A stretch of DNA of 64,000 nucleotides, taken from the NCBI RefSeq assembly GCF_023922585.1, contig NZ_JAMFTN010000017.1, forward strand, positions 6,659 through 70,658, in the 5' to 3' direction. Shown here piece by piece: positions 1 to 8,587 of the stretch. The first letter of the stretch is position 1. Every line of letters starts with the position of its first letter. The notes under the pieces were generated by a model, which was given only the letters and a program-made list of their open reading frames with translations, did not search any database and was not told the DNA's origin. The position numbers and the translations under genes were made by a program. The DNA comes from Aliidiomarina quisquiliarum (lineage in GTDB: Bacteria; Pseudomonadota; Gammaproteobacteria; Enterobacterales; Alteromonadaceae).

Positions 1-860
1 ACATCTCCCGCCTCTTTTGGATCAACTTCGCCCATTTCATCGAGCGCCAGCAAGGCATCGTTATGCGCTAATGCTGTGCCTTCTAAACCGTTGGACGTGG
101 CACGCCAACTGTGGCGCAGCTGATTAGGTTCGCCCCACACCGATAACGCCGGATACAGCGCCGCGGTTTTACCGGTGCTGCTGGCACCGTAAAGGTGTAA
201 ACCAAAACCATCCACCCCGCATAAGTGCAACAAAGGCGCAGTCAGTGCAGCGCAGACACCAACAATTAATAACGGGTTATCCAGACAATAACGGCCTACG
301 TGCTGCCGCCAACTGTCGCTACTGCCTTGTTGAATAAAGCCTTCTATCGGGTGCATGGTTTGCAGCACCATGCGCGGGTTGTTGCTGTGTTCGCTTGGGT
401 AAAAGGTGAGGCGCGGATGCACATAAGCGTGATGATGCCAGCCAATGCAGTTCACGCTGATGGCCTTTTGCGTGGCCAGTTCGCCCATTTGTTGAATAAA
501 CAGCGAGAGCAACTGCCGCGCTTTGACACTGTTACTTAGCCGCATGCCTCGGCTGAGTAATATCCGGCGGTACTCGCTGCCGTCTCCGGCCAATAGTTCT
601 GCTGGCATGGCCCAATAGCGATGGCGATTGTCATCGTCTAACCAGTGCAATAAATAGCCGTAGTTGTCCCCTTGCGGATCGCGGGTGCGTGCCGCTACTT
701 GCAGCCAAGAGCAGATTTTAACAGGGCTATCTTGCCCTGCCGGTTGCATCACCAGCCAGTTTTGCGCGTTATAGGCAAAACCAGCCGGTAATGTTGGCAC
801 TTTGCTATCCATATCACTGGAAGGTAGTTGGTTTGATGCTGATGGTTTATCCACGGCCAT
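1..860 (-). CDS. DUF927-type ATPase/helicase of a mobile element, partial
   Basis: This reading frame enters at the left edge; the N-terminal ~286 residues are present and the C-terminus is outside the window. A Walker A motif (GASSTGKTA) lies near residue 240 and a Walker B-like motif (LLALDEMGEVD) follows about 40 residues later, the arrangement seen in DUF927 proteins. These are found in integrative elements and plasmids, often as the C-terminal part of replication primases. I chose the ATG at 860, which overlaps the end of the AlpA-like gene by 14 bases; an in-frame ATG at 812 is an alternative, and neither has a clear ribosome binding site. Together with AlpA it suggests the replication/regulation end of an integrated element. 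The family call is good; the exact role in this element is inferred. Confidence 0.75.
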   Translation of the reverse strand, partial: MAVDKPSASNQLPSSDMDSKVPTLPAGFAYNAQNWLVMQPAGQDSPVKICSWLQVAARTRDPQGDNYGYLLHWLDDDNRHRYWAMPAELLAGDGSEYRRILLSRGMRLSNSVKARQLLSLFIQQMGELATQKAISVNCIGWHHHAYVHPRLTFYPSEHSNNPRMVLQTMHPIEGFIQQGSSDSWRQHVGRYCLDNPLLIVGVCAALTAPLLHLCGVDGFGLHLYGASSTGKTAALYPALSVWGEPNQLRHSWRATSNGLEGTALAHNDALLALDEMGEVDPKEAGD

Positions 861-1104
861 AAGCAGCACCGATACGGCGGGTTTCAATCCACTGGTCGAT
901 ATCGCTTTCTAACCAGCCCACTGCACGCGCACCAATACGAATGGATCGCGGAAATTCACCGTTGGCCCCTCTCTTTATATAAGAAGGGGCATAAATGGTG
1001 CTGCGGCCAAAGCCTGTTTTGGCCTTTACCTCGGGCAAGCGCAAAATCCGTTGCTGACGTGCTGGGTGTGTTGATGTGGTGGATAATTGTGTGGTTGGGT
1101 TCAT
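847..1104 (-). CDS. AlpA-family DNA-binding regulator
   Basis: A small protein of 85 residues with the MerR-like winged-helix pattern of AlpA/excisionase regulators: 'LRLPEVKAKTGFGRSTIY' near residue 20, then 'FPRSIRIGARAVGWLESDID' and a closing 'WIETRR'. AlpA proteins activate integrase or excision genes of P4-like and CP4-57-like elements. The frame extends to a GTG at 1134, but the ATG at 1104 fits the family length better. The downstream DUF927 gene overlaps its stop, so the two are probably co-transcribed. A short SSTYK-like loop is replaced here by 'APSYIKRGANG', slightly longer than in most AlpA proteins. No integrase is visible beside it; it may lie left of the window. Confidence 0.8.
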   Translation of the reverse strand: MNPTTQLSTTSTHPARQQRILRLPEVKAKTGFGRSTIYAPSYIKRGANGEFPRSIRIGARAVGWLESDIDQWIETRRIGAAYGRG

Positions 1105-1463
1105 TGTTTCTATCTTTTCCAAGATAAGCCTCACTGATCTGTTAAGTTCTCTTAGGAGTTTGTCCCCACTAGTATTAAAGAGTTAATCGGACGCAGTAGG
1201 CAGATAAATGCCCAGATCGTGCAGCTTTCTGAGGGTATAAGTAGCTAGCGGCCCCAGTTTGTAGATAGTGCCCAAAACAATAAATGCTCTGTGGGCAGGG
1301 TTAGAGTTTGGCTAAGTGGCGTGAATTAAGGCTTTGCCCGAACTGCCCCAGTTGCCCAACGGATGAGCGAAGTGTTAAAACACATGGAGTATGAGGCAAA
1401 GCATAAAGTGAAAATAAAACTTCTTTATCTGATTAAAAATAAAAATATAGTTTCACTGACTCA
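1105..1463. other. Intergenic region upstream of the AlpA-like gene
   Basis: About 360 bases between the AlpA-like gene and hipA that carry no reading frame I can support. The stretch should contain the AlpA promoter (reading left) and the 3' untranslated region of hipA. I see no clear terminator, repeat or RNA gene in it. A 34-codon frame starting at 1363 exists but has no recognisable features. Confidence 0.4.
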
Positions 1464-2714
1464 TTAAACGTTAAACGCTGATTGTTTCATGGCTTGCTCG
1501 GCTCGGCTGATTCCTAGCCGCTTAGCAACGATTTGCCATTGCTTAACCGCCATTAATACTTCATCGTAAATTTGCGTGGCTTGGGTTTGCGAAAGTCGGA
1601 AGAAGTCTTTTACGTCAAAGGCTAATTGGTAGTCTAAAGTGTTGTCTGCATCGGTTATATTCAGATGCAGGCCATGCTTACCCACTATCGGGTTTAAATC
1701 ATAAGCGGGTGATAACTTCCAGCCATTCTTTGTTAATAAAAACCCATGGTTACGCAGGTGATCATCCGTGTTGGACACCGCAATATTAAACACGATACGT
1801 CGCCATAACTGAGCTAAATCGGCTGTGGTTTGTGCACCAGAATTGGAAATAAATTCAGCAATCTCTAAGTAGCTGGCACCTTGAGATTGTTCACCATCAT
1901 AGTATTGAAGCTGTGTCATAGCCGATGAAAAATGCAGCCGCTTTTCACCGTCGCGGTCAAACCGTTTGGTTAAAAAGGTATGGTGCTGTGACGAAAATTG
2001 CCTGATCTCACTTGGAAACATGTCAACACCTGCTGCCAACGCCAATTCATAACAGACCATCTCCCACGCCCCCACGTCATGGGTATCGTTTAAATTGGGA
2101 AACTTAGCAATCCACAAGTGGCCTTGTTCATCTGTGACACAAGCCTTGGGCCTTGCACCACCTAATGATGAACCTGGAGAAATCAACATTTTCAACCAGC
2201 GATAATACTCGTCACTGTCGATATTATCGTCTTTTTCAATCTGCATTGCTGCGTGCTCTAGCTCTCGCAAAGAAGCCATTGGCGGCGCAGCAAATTCAGA
2301 ATTGACGTCCAAAAAAGCATTCGAGCCTGCTCGCTTAAATCGAATGCCACCCATCCGGTAAGAGTCGTGCACGCCCAACAAGTAATCCAATTCGTTTAAT
2401 CGACTTGTTGCTCGAATGCCTTTGCGCGCTTCAATGGCTGCACGCCGCTGCATTAAAATACGTCCCCACCTATCAGGCGATGAATCGAGAAATGCACGAA
2501 AGTTTTTATCGGCTTCATCGTTGTAGAGTTCACCGGAGTGAAGCGTTAGGATTGGATCAATTTGCAAGCGATAGGCTGAGGTTAAAAATGCTTTATCGTA
2601 GGCAAAACTAAATACGCCACCTCGGCTTGAATCACTGTAAGCAAGCTGCCCAATTAGCAAAGGCGCCTCAATTGGCTGCCAGTCGGCATAGACTTCGACG
2701 ATTTCACGGCTCAT
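1464..2714 (-). CDS. hipA: HipA-like serine/threonine kinase toxin (first HipBA pair)
   Basis: A 416-residue HipA-family kinase. HipA of E. coli phosphorylates glutamyl-tRNA synthetase and induces persistence. Family landmarks are all present: the N-terminal couple-HipA domain, the glycine-rich ejectable loop 'SPGSSLGGARPKACV' near residue 180, the ATP-binding lysine in 'LWIAKFPN', the catalytic segment 'NTDDHLRNHGFLL' near residue 315, and the metal-binding 'AYDLNP'. No key residue is missing, so it looks catalytically competent. Its ATG overlaps the stop of the upstream antitoxin gene by four bases (ATGA), the usual translational coupling. The protein target in this organism cannot be told from sequence. 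Confidence 0.93.
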   Translation of the reverse strand: MSREIVEVYADWQPIEAPLLIGQLAYSDSSRGGVFSFAYDKAFLTSAYRLQIDPILTLHSGELYNDEADKNFRAFLDSSPDRWGRILMQRRAAIEARKGIRATSRLNELDYLLGVHDSYRMGGIRFKRAGSNAFLDVNSEFAAPPMASLRELEHAAMQIEKDDNIDSDEYYRWLKMLISPGSSLGGARPKACVTDEQGHLWIAKFPNLNDTHDVGAWEMVCYELALAAGVDMFPSEIRQFSSQHHTFLTKRFDRDGEKRLHFSSAMTQLQYYDGEQSQGASYLEIAEFISNSGAQTTADLAQLWRRIVFNIAVSNTDDHLRNHGFLLTKNGWKLSPAYDLNPIVGKHGLHLNITDADNTLDYQLAFDVKDFFRLSQTQATQIYDEVLMAVKQWQIVAKRLGISRAEQAMKQSAFNV

Positions 2715-3016
2715 TTTGAACCTTCCAGCAATTTTATGTTTTGCAGCTTGATACCCACTTCATCATGAGCGGCCATTTCTGCAAAGTTGCTTTCCATACC
2801 AAGAACGGCCATCACTTTTAAGTAAGTGCCTATGGCAACGCCCGGATCACCGGCGAAGACTTTATTCACGGTTTTATGATCAAAACCAGTACGTTCACAC
2901 AGTAGCTTTTTTGTAAAACCACGTCGTTTCATCGCCAACAGCAAGTCTTCACCAAACTGCGTCAGGATTTTGCGCTGCTTCGGAAACAGTACATTGTGTA
3001 AGTCACGCTTAGCCAT
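2711..3016 (-). CDS. hipB: HipB-like antitoxin, HTH regulator
   Basis: A 101-residue DNA-binding protein that precedes hipA and overlaps it by four bases. A helix-turn-helix of the XRE/lambda-repressor type is visible around residues 25-60 ('LLLAMKRRGFTKKLLCERTG', then 'DHKTVNKVF'). By family rule it neutralises the HipA kinase and represses its own operon. The frame extends upstream to a TTG at 3028, but ATG 3016 is the natural start because the first palindromic operator begins only 12 bases before it. The sequence of the helix-turn-helix is rather unlike E. coli HipB, so the antitoxin role is taken mostly from position and size. Confidence 0.85.
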   Translation of the reverse strand: MAKRDLHNVLFPKQRKILTQFGEDLLLAMKRRGFTKKLLCERTGFDHKTVNKVFAGDPGVAIGTYLKVMAVLGMESNFAEMAAHDEVGIKLQNIKLLEGSK

Positions 3017-3028
3017 ATCACCAACCAA

Positions 3029-3156
3029 AGGGACTATATTCCCACTATTTAACCGTTAATGGGAATATAGTCCAACTTGGAATCCCAAGCAACTCCAACA
3101 GTTTACACATGGGACTATATTCCCACTTTACTCAATATAATTGGATTTATATCCCA
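3029..3156. promoter_or_regulatory. Four operator-like palindromes upstream of hipBA
   Basis: Four 16-bp sites fit TNGGA-N6-TCCNA: 3029-3044, 3060-3075, 3110-3125 (perfect arms TGGGA and TCCCA) and 3141-3156. Their centres are 31, 50 and 31 bases apart, so they form two pairs. Such inverted repeats with short spacers are typical of HipB operators, and the leftmost lies directly before the hipB start codon. I infer that the antitoxin binds them to repress its operon. The rightmost pair is more than 90 bases from hipB and could also affect a divergent transcript. Confidence 0.7.
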
Positions 3157-3226
3157 CCTTTAGGTTTAGCTTGCGCGTTGGCCAAGGCGATGATGTGGAT
3201 CCCTGAATGCCAAAGGCCACCAAGCT

Positions 3227-3282
3227 ACACTTTTCGGCGCATAAAAATGTAAAATATCACACTTTTCTGCGCATAAAAATGT
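3227..3282. repeat. 24-bp direct repeat in the DUF4143 ATPase promoter
   Basis: Two copies of a 24-bp sequence (3227-3250 and 3259-3282) differ at one base and are separated by eight bases. Each copy is itself an imperfect palindrome, with outer arms ACACTTTT and AAAAATGT around a GCGC core. They lie 53-108 bases before the start of the AAA/DUF4143 gene. Repeats of this kind are usually binding sites for a dimeric regulator, but no regulator gene lies next to them, so the binding protein is unknown. Confidence 0.6.
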
Positions 3283-3334
3283 GAACTAAGTTATACTACA
3301 GGCAGTTAACAGTCTTAATTGGCGGGAAATGACA

Positions 3335-4648
3335 ATGCAGCGCAACTTACTCAACGCCCTAATAGCATGGAAAAATCAACCTGTGCGCAAGCCATTATTG
3401 ATCGATGGCGCAAGACAAACAGGTAAAACCTATCTACTGCAAGAGTTGTTTGGGAATACCTTTGCCAACATCCTTCGTATCGACTTCCTTGAAAACCCAG
3501 CTTACAAAGAAGCGTTCGATGGCTCGTTGTCACCTGACGAGCTAGTAATGAACATTGAGTTGTTAACCAACCAAGCGTTTAATCCAGACACCGACTTGCT
3601 GATATTAGATGAAATTGGCGAATGTGAACGAGCCGTTACTTCGCTGAAGTATTTTGCCGAAAAAGCGCCGTCCTATTTTGTCGCAGCCAGCGGTTCTAAC
3701 ATTGGTTTGCTCAATACCTTCCCTGTGGGCAAGGTAGAACAATACAATTTACGACCACTGACCTTCCAAGAATTTATTTACGCATCCAACGAGCAAGCAC
3801 TGATCAAAGCATTTGATAGTCAAGCAAGCACACCGGCGGTGCACACTAAATTGATGGATAAACTAACCGACTATTTTTTTACCGGTGGTATGCCGGAAGC
3901 CGTTTCTGCTTGGTATCAGTTTAAGGATTCAAGCATTCTAGAGCGTGTTGAAAAAGTCACAAAAATTCATGCCGATTTAGTTGAAGGTTATCGCCGCGAT
4001 TTCGGTAAGTACGCGGGCAAGGTCGATGCCACACTGATTGAATCGGTGTTTAATAGCATTCCAGCCCAGCTATCACTTGTCAGCGATGAGTCAGTTAAAC
4101 GCTTTAAATTTAAGCATGTGCATCAGCGTAAATCTCGTTATAGCGATTTTGAAACCGCGATCCATTGGCTTAACTGCTGCCGCTTAGCTTTGCCAAACTA
4201 CCCTATTGAAGGATTACCGAAATCTCCGTTGGCGGCCTATAAAAAAGACAATATGGTTAAACTATTTCTGTTTGATGTGGGCCTGCTCAATCATATGCTG
4301 GGCAGCAGTTATAAAGAGATTAAGCAACAAAACTATGAATACAAAGGCTATGTGGCTGAAAACTTTGTGCAACAAGAGCTCACAGCTATTGGCGTTGACC
4401 CAAACTATTCATGGAATGACGCCCGCGCCGAAATCGAATTTATTTTGGCGACCGATGAAGGCGATATCATCCCTGTGGAAGTCAAAAGTGGTAAACGTAC
4501 AAGAGCAAAATCGTTGGCATCCTACGTTGAAAAATGTACTCCAAATAAAACCTTTAAGTTAACGGGTACACAAGGCTCTTCAGCGTTAGAACAAACCAAT
4601 ATCGTGATGCCTTTGTATTTCACGCAGTATTTACCAGAGAGATGGTAA
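3335..4648 (+). CDS. AAA-family ATPase with DUF4143 nuclease-like C-terminus
   Basis: A 437-residue protein of the AAA_14-DUF4143 family. Walker A is 'DGARQTGKTY' near residue 25, Walker B is 'DLLILDEIGE' near residue 88, and the C-terminal DUF4143 domain carries a restriction-endonuclease-like motif with 'ARAEIEFIL' and 'VEVKSGKRT'. Members are abundant in accessory regions, and no settled biochemical role is known to me. The second ATG (3335) is seven bases after a GGGA ribosome binding site; the first (3329) is too close. It stands alone between divergently oriented modules and has its own repeat-bearing promoter. A decayed paralogue lies at 31.7-32.6 kb, which suggests repeated acquisition. 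Confidence 0.88.
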   Translation: MQRNLLNALIAWKNQPVRKPLLIDGARQTGKTYLLQELFGNTFANILRIDFLENPAYKEAFDGSLSPDELVMNIELLTNQAFNPDTDLLILDEIGECERAVTSLKYFAEKAPSYFVAASGSNIGLLNTFPVGKVEQYNLRPLTFQEFIYASNEQALIKAFDSQASTPAVHTKLMDKLTDYFFTGGMPEAVSAWYQFKDSSILERVEKVTKIHADLVEGYRRDFGKYAGKVDATLIESVFNSIPAQLSLVSDESVKRFKFKHVHQRKSRYSDFETAIHWLNCCRLALPNYPIEGLPKSPLAAYKKDNMVKLFLFDVGLLNHMLGSSYKEIKQQNYEYKGYVAENFVQQELTAIGVDPNYSWNDARAEIEFILATDEGDIIPVEVKSGKRTRAKSLASYVEKCTPNKTFKLTGTQGSSALEQTNIVMPLYFTQYLPERW

Positions 4649-4791
4649 AGGCGCGTTGCTTAGACCCCGAGGACTACACAAAGTGACTTCATAGGTAACA
4701 ATTTGTAGACCTTTGGTGGGCTTACAACCTTTCAACCAACCCTCAATCGGTTTTTTGCTAACGTCATTTGGCCAGCCTATCGCCTCATCGT

Positions 4792-5910
4792 TTAAAGCAA
4801 ATCACTCAAGCGATTTAACAATGCTTTCCGGCTATTATTCGCTACTACAAAGCGCTTAAAGCGTTGTTCAAACGCCGCTTCATCCGCTTTGAACTGATAG
4901 GCCTCAAACAGCTGATGCAAATAGCGTGATGCCGCATCATAACCACTGGCGCAAGTTCGATCCGCTTGCTCTTGTGCTTGCTGCCAATAGTGCTCACGCT
5001 GATTGTAGATATCCATCAACGCTTTTTCTTTTTCCGCTTTTTCGATGGCTAGTTTTTTTGCGAGCGCTGCGGCTTGCTCTTGCTGTAATTGACTTTGCGC
5101 TTGCTCGATAAAAGGGGAAATCAGGTCGGGAGTTAACCAGTATTGATAGATTTCGTCTGTGTTGGCAGGTTCTTTTCGCGTCAGCGCTAAGGCTTGGTGT
5201 CGGGTTAGCTGGCCTTGCTCAAACAGCGTGCGTAAAAGCGTGTCTTTCTCTGCTTGCGAGAGATTATGGAGCCACGAATCAAACTGAAATTGGGTTTGTT
5301 TGGCTAGGTGACTGGGTTGCTCCTTCAGCACCATGGCCAGAGCCTTAACTAATGCTAAGGGAATATCATACAGCGCTGCAAACGCCTGCTCCTCTTCACT
5401 GAGGTGCTCAAAATCGAATTGAATTAACGGCACTCGCTCAACGTCATCATTAAAATCAAACATTTTGAGCCACATAAAGTACACAAGGCGCCAATCCCAT
5501 TGCATTAACCCGCTGCGTAACCCAGCTAAATGCTGGAAAAATTCGTCGGCATGCTCATCGTCAAAATATTCGTCATACTCCTCAAGGGAAAAAATCAGCA
5601 ACTGCCACTCATCGTTTTCGTGAATATGAAGCCCATCACTTGAAAAGCCAAGTAAAGCGTCAGGGAGCGTTCCTGCTGGTAGTTTAATGTAGGCATCGAT
5701 TGAGCCCCAATCGGCATAGTAAAAACCGATATCAAAGTATTTTAACATCAGCTCAGAAGGTTCTGCCTTTAAGTCACTGTAGGTGTAATACACCTGAAAG
5801 GACGTAGCGCTGATCTCGGCACGGCTTGAAATGGCCCTGAGTGCTTGACGTGCTTTAGCATCTAAATACCCATCCAGACGCTCAAATTTATAGTATTGAT
5901 ATTCGCTCAC
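4792..5910 (-). CDS. Conserved protein of unknown function, last gene of hipBA2 unit
   Basis: I do not recognise this 372-residue soluble protein. It is acidic and aromatic-rich ('YYADWGSIDAYIKLP' near residue 75), with a run of acidic residues around 120, and its last third (from about residue 275) is a long predicted coiled coil rich in Gln, Ala and Lys ('QSQLQQEQAAALAKKLAIEK'). It has no signal peptide or membrane segment. It starts with GTG five bases after an AAGG sequence and only 10 bases after the stop of the SEC-C gene, which places it as the fourth gene of a hipB-hipA-SEC-C unit. The coiled coil suggests a binding or scaffolding partner. Any function would be a guess. Confidence 0.75.
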   Translation of the reverse strand: MSEYQYYKFERLDGYLDAKARQALRAISSRAEISATSFQVYYTYSDLKAEPSELMLKYFDIGFYYADWGSIDAYIKLPAGTLPDALLGFSSDGLHIHENDEWQLLIFSLEEYDEYFDDEHADEFFQHLAGLRSGLMQWDWRLVYFMWLKMFDFNDDVERVPLIQFDFEHLSEEEQAFAALYDIPLALVKALAMVLKEQPSHLAKQTQFQFDSWLHNLSQAEKDTLLRTLFEQGQLTRHQALALTRKEPANTDEIYQYWLTPDLISPFIEQAQSQLQQEQAAALAKKLAIEKAEKEKALMDIYNQREHYWQQAQEQADRTCASGYDAASRYLHQLFEAYQFKADEAAFEQRFKRFVVANNSRKALLNRLSDLL

Positions 5911-5920
5911 GATGACCTTG

Positions 5921-6925
5921 CTATGTATTTATTGTGAATTGAAAAGTTTGTTTCAATAAAGGCAGTACCTGTACCGTCCTACCAACAGATTCCGTGTTTA
6001 AAAAACTTCTTGGATCAAGGGTCACAAATCCCCAAAACTGTAAAAATCGCTCAATAAACCGTGATTCGATGAGTATGCTTAAGTTTCTTTCCGGCGAGAA
6101 GTAATCATCTACTGGGAAACCCTGTAGTAAATCTGGGAAAGCCACTTTCACCTCTTCAACCAGCAGATCTACACTACTGTGGCTTTGAATACGCCACAGC
6201 ATAAACAGCCAAAAGGTTCGCAAGTCGGCATCAAACTCAAAACCGTCCAAATAGCCCCAGTTATATTTGCTGATGGCGGCCTCTAACATAGGTTTAAAAA
6301 ATGCTTGTATACCTAACACCTGATACTGCTTTTGCGCTGATTTTTTCACATGGTAGCGGCCGCTACGTCGATAAATAATACCGCTAATTTCGGCAAGCAC
6401 TCGGGTGTAGTGCAAAGCATTAAACTTGTCTTCGTTGCTGCCCGCAAACTCGCTGATACTAATGTTACGTTCGAATTGAGCAACGGCAAATTCGGGCAAT
6501 AACTCACTGGCCTGTTTGACTAATTTAGTCGGTAAGTTGCCTTTAGTTGTGGCTTTGAAGGAGCCTTCTTGCGCCATGGCATCATCAAGAATGAGCGCTA
6601 GATAACGCATCACAGGGCTGGCAGAAAGAGAGTCGGGAGTGCTGATTGTCACCCACTGTAATTGATCAAAAGGCGCATAAAGCCAATTGGCCATTTGCGT
6701 TGGCGTCACACCACAAAAATCGGGATGAGGCTGATTATTGCGATCTTGCACTTTGTGTTGCAATGCGGCATTGAGTTCATCAAGGCTCAAATTTGGGTTC
6801 ATTGCCAGCATGGTTTCAACATCATCGAAAACTTGGGCATGTTGCTTGGAAACGCTGCTCATACAACAACGTTTAAATTTTTTACCACTGCCACAATGGC
6901 AAGGATCGTTTCGGCCGAGCTTCAT
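5921..6925 (-). CDS. SEC-C motif zinc-binding protein in hipBA2 unit
   Basis: A 334-residue protein opening with a SEC-C motif ('GRNDPCHCGSGKKFKRCC', C-x-C-x8-C-C), the small zinc finger that ends SecA and occurs on many unrelated proteins. In SecA it binds SecB and ribosomes. The remaining ~310 residues show no domain I can name; they look alpha-helical and soluble. The start is an ATG six bases after AAGGGA and 12 bases after the hipA stop; the next gene follows after 10 bases. This tight spacing argues for an operon with the upstream HipBA pair and the unknown protein downstream. Confidence 0.8.
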   Translation of the reverse strand: MKLGRNDPCHCGSGKKFKRCCMSSVSKQHAQVFDDVETMLAMNPNLSLDELNAALQHKVQDRNNQPHPDFCGVTPTQMANWLYAPFDQLQWVTISTPDSLSASPVMRYLALILDDAMAQEGSFKATTKGNLPTKLVKQASELLPEFAVAQFERNISISEFAGSNEDKFNALHYTRVLAEISGIIYRRSGRYHVKKSAQKQYQVLGIQAFFKPMLEAAISKYNWGYLDGFEFDADLRTFWLFMLWRIQSHSSVDLLVEEVKVAFPDLLQGFPVDDYFSPERNLSILIESRFIERFLQFWGFVTLDPRSFLNTESVGRTVQVLPLLKQTFQFTINT

Positions 6926-6937
6926 TGTTGTCCCTTC

Positions 6938-8293
6938 TTATTGTTGTAGAAAAAGCGCTGCATTTTCCTGTTTGCGCTGATCCAATGTCTTAGCAATCGC
7001 AGACACGGTTGTTTTACTGATCCCTTGCTGCTGTGCCAGATACGTAAATTGGCTGATGGCTTCTGCGACTTCTTCAATGACTTGCCTTGCATCATGCCAA
7101 TTCGCAAAGCCAGCACTGGTAGCAAGTTTTTGCATCACCTTAAGCGGTGGCGCTTTACCATAACCTCCGAACGCAGTGGCGTGTTCGTTGAATGGATGTG
7201 GGCTGTAGGTAACATCGTAAAAAGGGGCAGGATCCCATTGACCGTCATCCGCTTGCAAAAACGCCCAGTTTTTACTGTGGTCGTCTTGATTAGACGACAG
7301 CAGATTAAAAATGGCGCGGCGAAATTGCAGCTGTCCAGCCGCTGGCGATTTACACAACTGACGGCTGGCTTTAATTAAATCAATGTAATCTAAACTTGGC
7401 GTTCGAAAGTCTGCATCCAGCAGCCCGCAAGCGCTGTGCATATGCAATCGACCTGCACTGCGCTTTCTGCCTAAGTCGGCCTGTTCAGTGACATAATCAA
7501 AACGCTTAAGCGCCAACCAAGCAGACGCACCGCTTGTAGGTGGTGCTTCAATGAGTTGCCATTGCGGCGGTTGACACTTAGCAAGTTCTGCCATTTGTAA
7601 ATAAACTGCCTCGCACAAACCTTCTTCATGCCCGAGCGCGAGATTTTTAGAAGTAAATTTAATCAGCCAAGCCTCATCTCCAAGCTGAGCGAAGGTTCGA
7701 CAATACTGAGTTTCCCCAGCAGGCATATAAATTTGTGCCTTAGGCCTTGCCCCACCCGAACTACCTCCGGCGACTAATGCGGCCAACACCTGTTGAGTAT
7801 GCCCATCTAACTCATCGTGATTATCATCCATATAATCTGACATCGAAGAATCGAACAGCGTTTGTGCTTCTAAGCCTAACGTCGCTAAATCAATATCCGC
7901 GTGCGTGGTGGCTGAAAACTCAGACACCGGAGAAAAAGACAATGCTCCCATGCCTTTATCACCGACAAAGGCCAGTCTATCCATCGCCGTTAATTGATTA
8001 GGTAGGATGCCCTTTTGCCGAAAAATACGATCTTGTAACAGCATGCCCCAGCCATCGGGTAAACAATCTCCAAATACGCCATGTACACCTTGGTGCGGCG
8101 CTTTAGGAGCGACTTGAACTTGCGCGTTCGCATGCAAGGTAAAAGGTGATAAGTTGCCAAACTGCTGCAAATAGCTGTCTGCATACTGGAAAAAAACGCC
8201 TTGCCGATTCTGCGCCAAGACCCCTACTGCAACCTGCTCACCTGAACTTAAGGTGCGAGTCACGGCGAGTTTTTGAATGGGTTTAAAACTCAT
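6938..8293 (-). CDS. hipA: HipA-like kinase toxin (second HipBA pair)
   Basis: A second HipA-family kinase of 451 residues, clearly different from the one at 1464-2714. It shows the glycine-rich loop 'GGSSGGARPKAQIYM' near residue 180, the lysine in 'AWLIKFTSK', the catalytic 'NQDDHSKNWAFL' near residue 345 and 'FYDVTYSP' for metal binding. All the residues expected for kinase activity are present. It overlaps the hipB-like gene by 11 bases and is followed after 12 bases by the SEC-C gene. It belongs to the longer HipA subgroup in which the substrate is usually unknown. Confidence 0.92.
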   Translation of the reverse strand: MSFKPIQKLAVTRTLSSGEQVAVGVLAQNRQGVFFQYADSYLQQFGNLSPFTLHANAQVQVAPKAPHQGVHGVFGDCLPDGWGMLLQDRIFRQKGILPNQLTAMDRLAFVGDKGMGALSFSPVSEFSATTHADIDLATLGLEAQTLFDSSMSDYMDDNHDELDGHTQQVLAALVAGGSSGGARPKAQIYMPAGETQYCRTFAQLGDEAWLIKFTSKNLALGHEEGLCEAVYLQMAELAKCQPPQWQLIEAPPTSGASAWLALKRFDYVTEQADLGRKRSAGRLHMHSACGLLDADFRTPSLDYIDLIKASRQLCKSPAAGQLQFRRAIFNLLSSNQDDHSKNWAFLQADDGQWDPAPFYDVTYSPHPFNEHATAFGGYGKAPPLKVMQKLATSAGFANWHDARQVIEEVAEAISQFTYLAQQQGISKTTVSAIAKTLDQRKQENAALFLQQ

Positions 8294-8573
8294 CTTTTAG
8301 CACCTCATCAATACTAGAGGGCATAGTGACCCGTTCTTTGCTAGGTTGTGTGAGTTGATAGAGCCTCTCTAGCGAATCAAGGGTCTGCCATAGCAACAGC
8401 AATTGGCGAAATGAAATTTGCCCGGTCAGCTCAAATTTCTTAATGGTGGCCGCAGGTACGCAGCTTCGCTCAGCAAGCGCCGCTCGTGACAGCTTTGCCT
8501 GCTTTCGTAACTCACGTAAATAAGCCGCATAGGCGTGGCTTACATCGGTATCATCAAGTAAGGTAAATTTCAT
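8283..8573 (-). CDS. hipB: HipB-like antitoxin of the second HipBA pair
   Basis: A small XRE-type regulator, 96 residues from the start I prefer. The helix-turn-helix is seen in 'LRKQAKLSRAALAERS' and 'CVPAATIKKFELTG'. It should repress the operon and bind the HipA kinase. The frame extends up to ATG 8606, but a consensus -10 box (TATAAT, minus strand 8610-8605) and an operator cover that codon, so a transcript from this promoter would begin downstream of it. The next good in-frame ATG is 8573, before 'KFTLLDD'. The start is therefore uncertain, the family call is not. Confidence 0.82.
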   Translation of the reverse strand: MKFTLLDDTDVSHAYAAYLRELRKQAKLSRAALAERSCVPAATIKKFELTGQISFRQLLLLWQTLDSLERLYQLTQPSKERVTMPSSIDEVLKDEF

Positions 8574-8587
8574 CCGCAAAGGCCAAA

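Noticed and set aside
1363-1467. A 34-codon plus-strand frame left of hipA
   Set aside because: Too short, lysine-rich by AT bias, and overlaps the end of hipA; no ribosome binding site.
4649-4791. A minus-strand frame after the unknown 372-residue gene
   Set aside because: About 50 codons with no start codon or recognisable feature; it may be a remnant, but it cannot be supported.
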